DNA of 7,256 nucleotides from Deinococcus rhizophilus (GTDB taxonomy: Bacteria; Deinococcota; Deinococci; Deinococcales; Deinococcaceae), in contig NZ_JASNGB010000149.1 in the NCBI RefSeq assembly GCF_030271215.1, positions 1-7,256 on the forward strand, in the 5' to 3' direction. This document shows positions 7,137-7,256 of this stretch, one piece after another. The notes beneath the pieces were generated by a model. That model searched no databases. It worked only from the letters and a program-made list of their open reading frames with translations, and had not been told where the DNA came from. Position 1 is the stretch's first letter. Each line of letters opens with the position of its first letter. The position numbers were made by a program, and so were the translations under genes.

Positions 7137-7256
7137 CCCTGCTGGTGGTCGGGGGCGTGAACGCGGACCTGACCGTGCGGGCGCCGCACATCCCGGCGCC
7201 CGGCGAGACGGTGCTGGGCGGCGACGTGCGCGTCTCGCCCGGCGGCAAGGGGGCGA
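7133..7256 (+). CDS. rbsK: Ribokinase-like PfkB-family sugar kinase, N-terminal fragment
   Basis: 41 complete codons before the window ends. The protein begins MTLLVVGGVNADLTV, then has IPAPGETVLGGDVRVSPGGKGA. The first strand with GGVNAD, the PGETVLGG segment and the PGGKGA(N) signature are characteristic ribokinase positions for sugar binding. Ribokinase phosphorylates ribose to ribose-5-phosphate with ATP. The ATG overlaps the deaminase TGA (ATGA), so translation is probably coupled. The catalytic GxGD motif lies beyond the window, so another PfkB kinase (for example a nucleoside kinase) cannot be excluded. Confidence 0.82.

Overview
This 7.3 kb window is chromosomal-looking DNA of very high G+C content, with codons that strongly prefer G or C in the third position. 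The gene content (a LysW-like zinc-ribbon protein, a KhtT/KhtU antiporter pair, FadD) and start codons lying about 6 nt behind TANNNT boxes, as expected of leaderless mRNAs, fit a Deinococcus-type bacterium. That assignment is an inference from style and gene content; no marker gene here proves it. No rRNA, tRNA, CRISPR array or insertion sequence was seen.

Layout from left to right. The 3' end of an unrecognised plus-strand gene (2-277) is followed by a 247-bp gene-free stretch with three strong hairpins. One looks like the end of the plus-strand gene. Two look like tandem terminators for the next gene, which comes from the other side. That gene (525-884, minus) encodes a small acidic protein with two CxxC...CxxC zinc-ribbon modules, the first LysW-like. 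It diverges across only 57 bp from a two-gene operon (942-2705, plus) encoding KhtT, a soluble gating subunit, and KhtU, a CPA2 cation/proton antiporter. This operon closes with a strong intrinsic terminator. Convergent to it is a 510-aa radical SAM protein (2864-4396, minus), transcribed from a promoter in a 365-bp gene-free region that also holds a G-quadruplex motif and a C/G-rich inverted repeat. Next comes a FadD-type acyl-CoA synthetase (4762-6459, minus). It diverges from a zinc-dependent nucleoside/base deaminase (6606-7136, plus), whose stop codon overlaps the start of a ribokinase-like gene that runs off the window (ATGA overlap).

The genes form separate small units rather than one pathway. 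KhtT and KhtU would act together in K+/cation efflux and pH homeostasis at the membrane. FadD activates fatty acids. The deaminase and ribokinase are probably translationally coupled and suggest nucleoside salvage. I did not find convincing evidence for a wholly new multi-gene system. The least explained items are the tandem zinc-ribbon protein with its mirror-image promoter region, the radical SAM enzyme without a visible cobalamin motif, and the clustered hairpins at 289-512.
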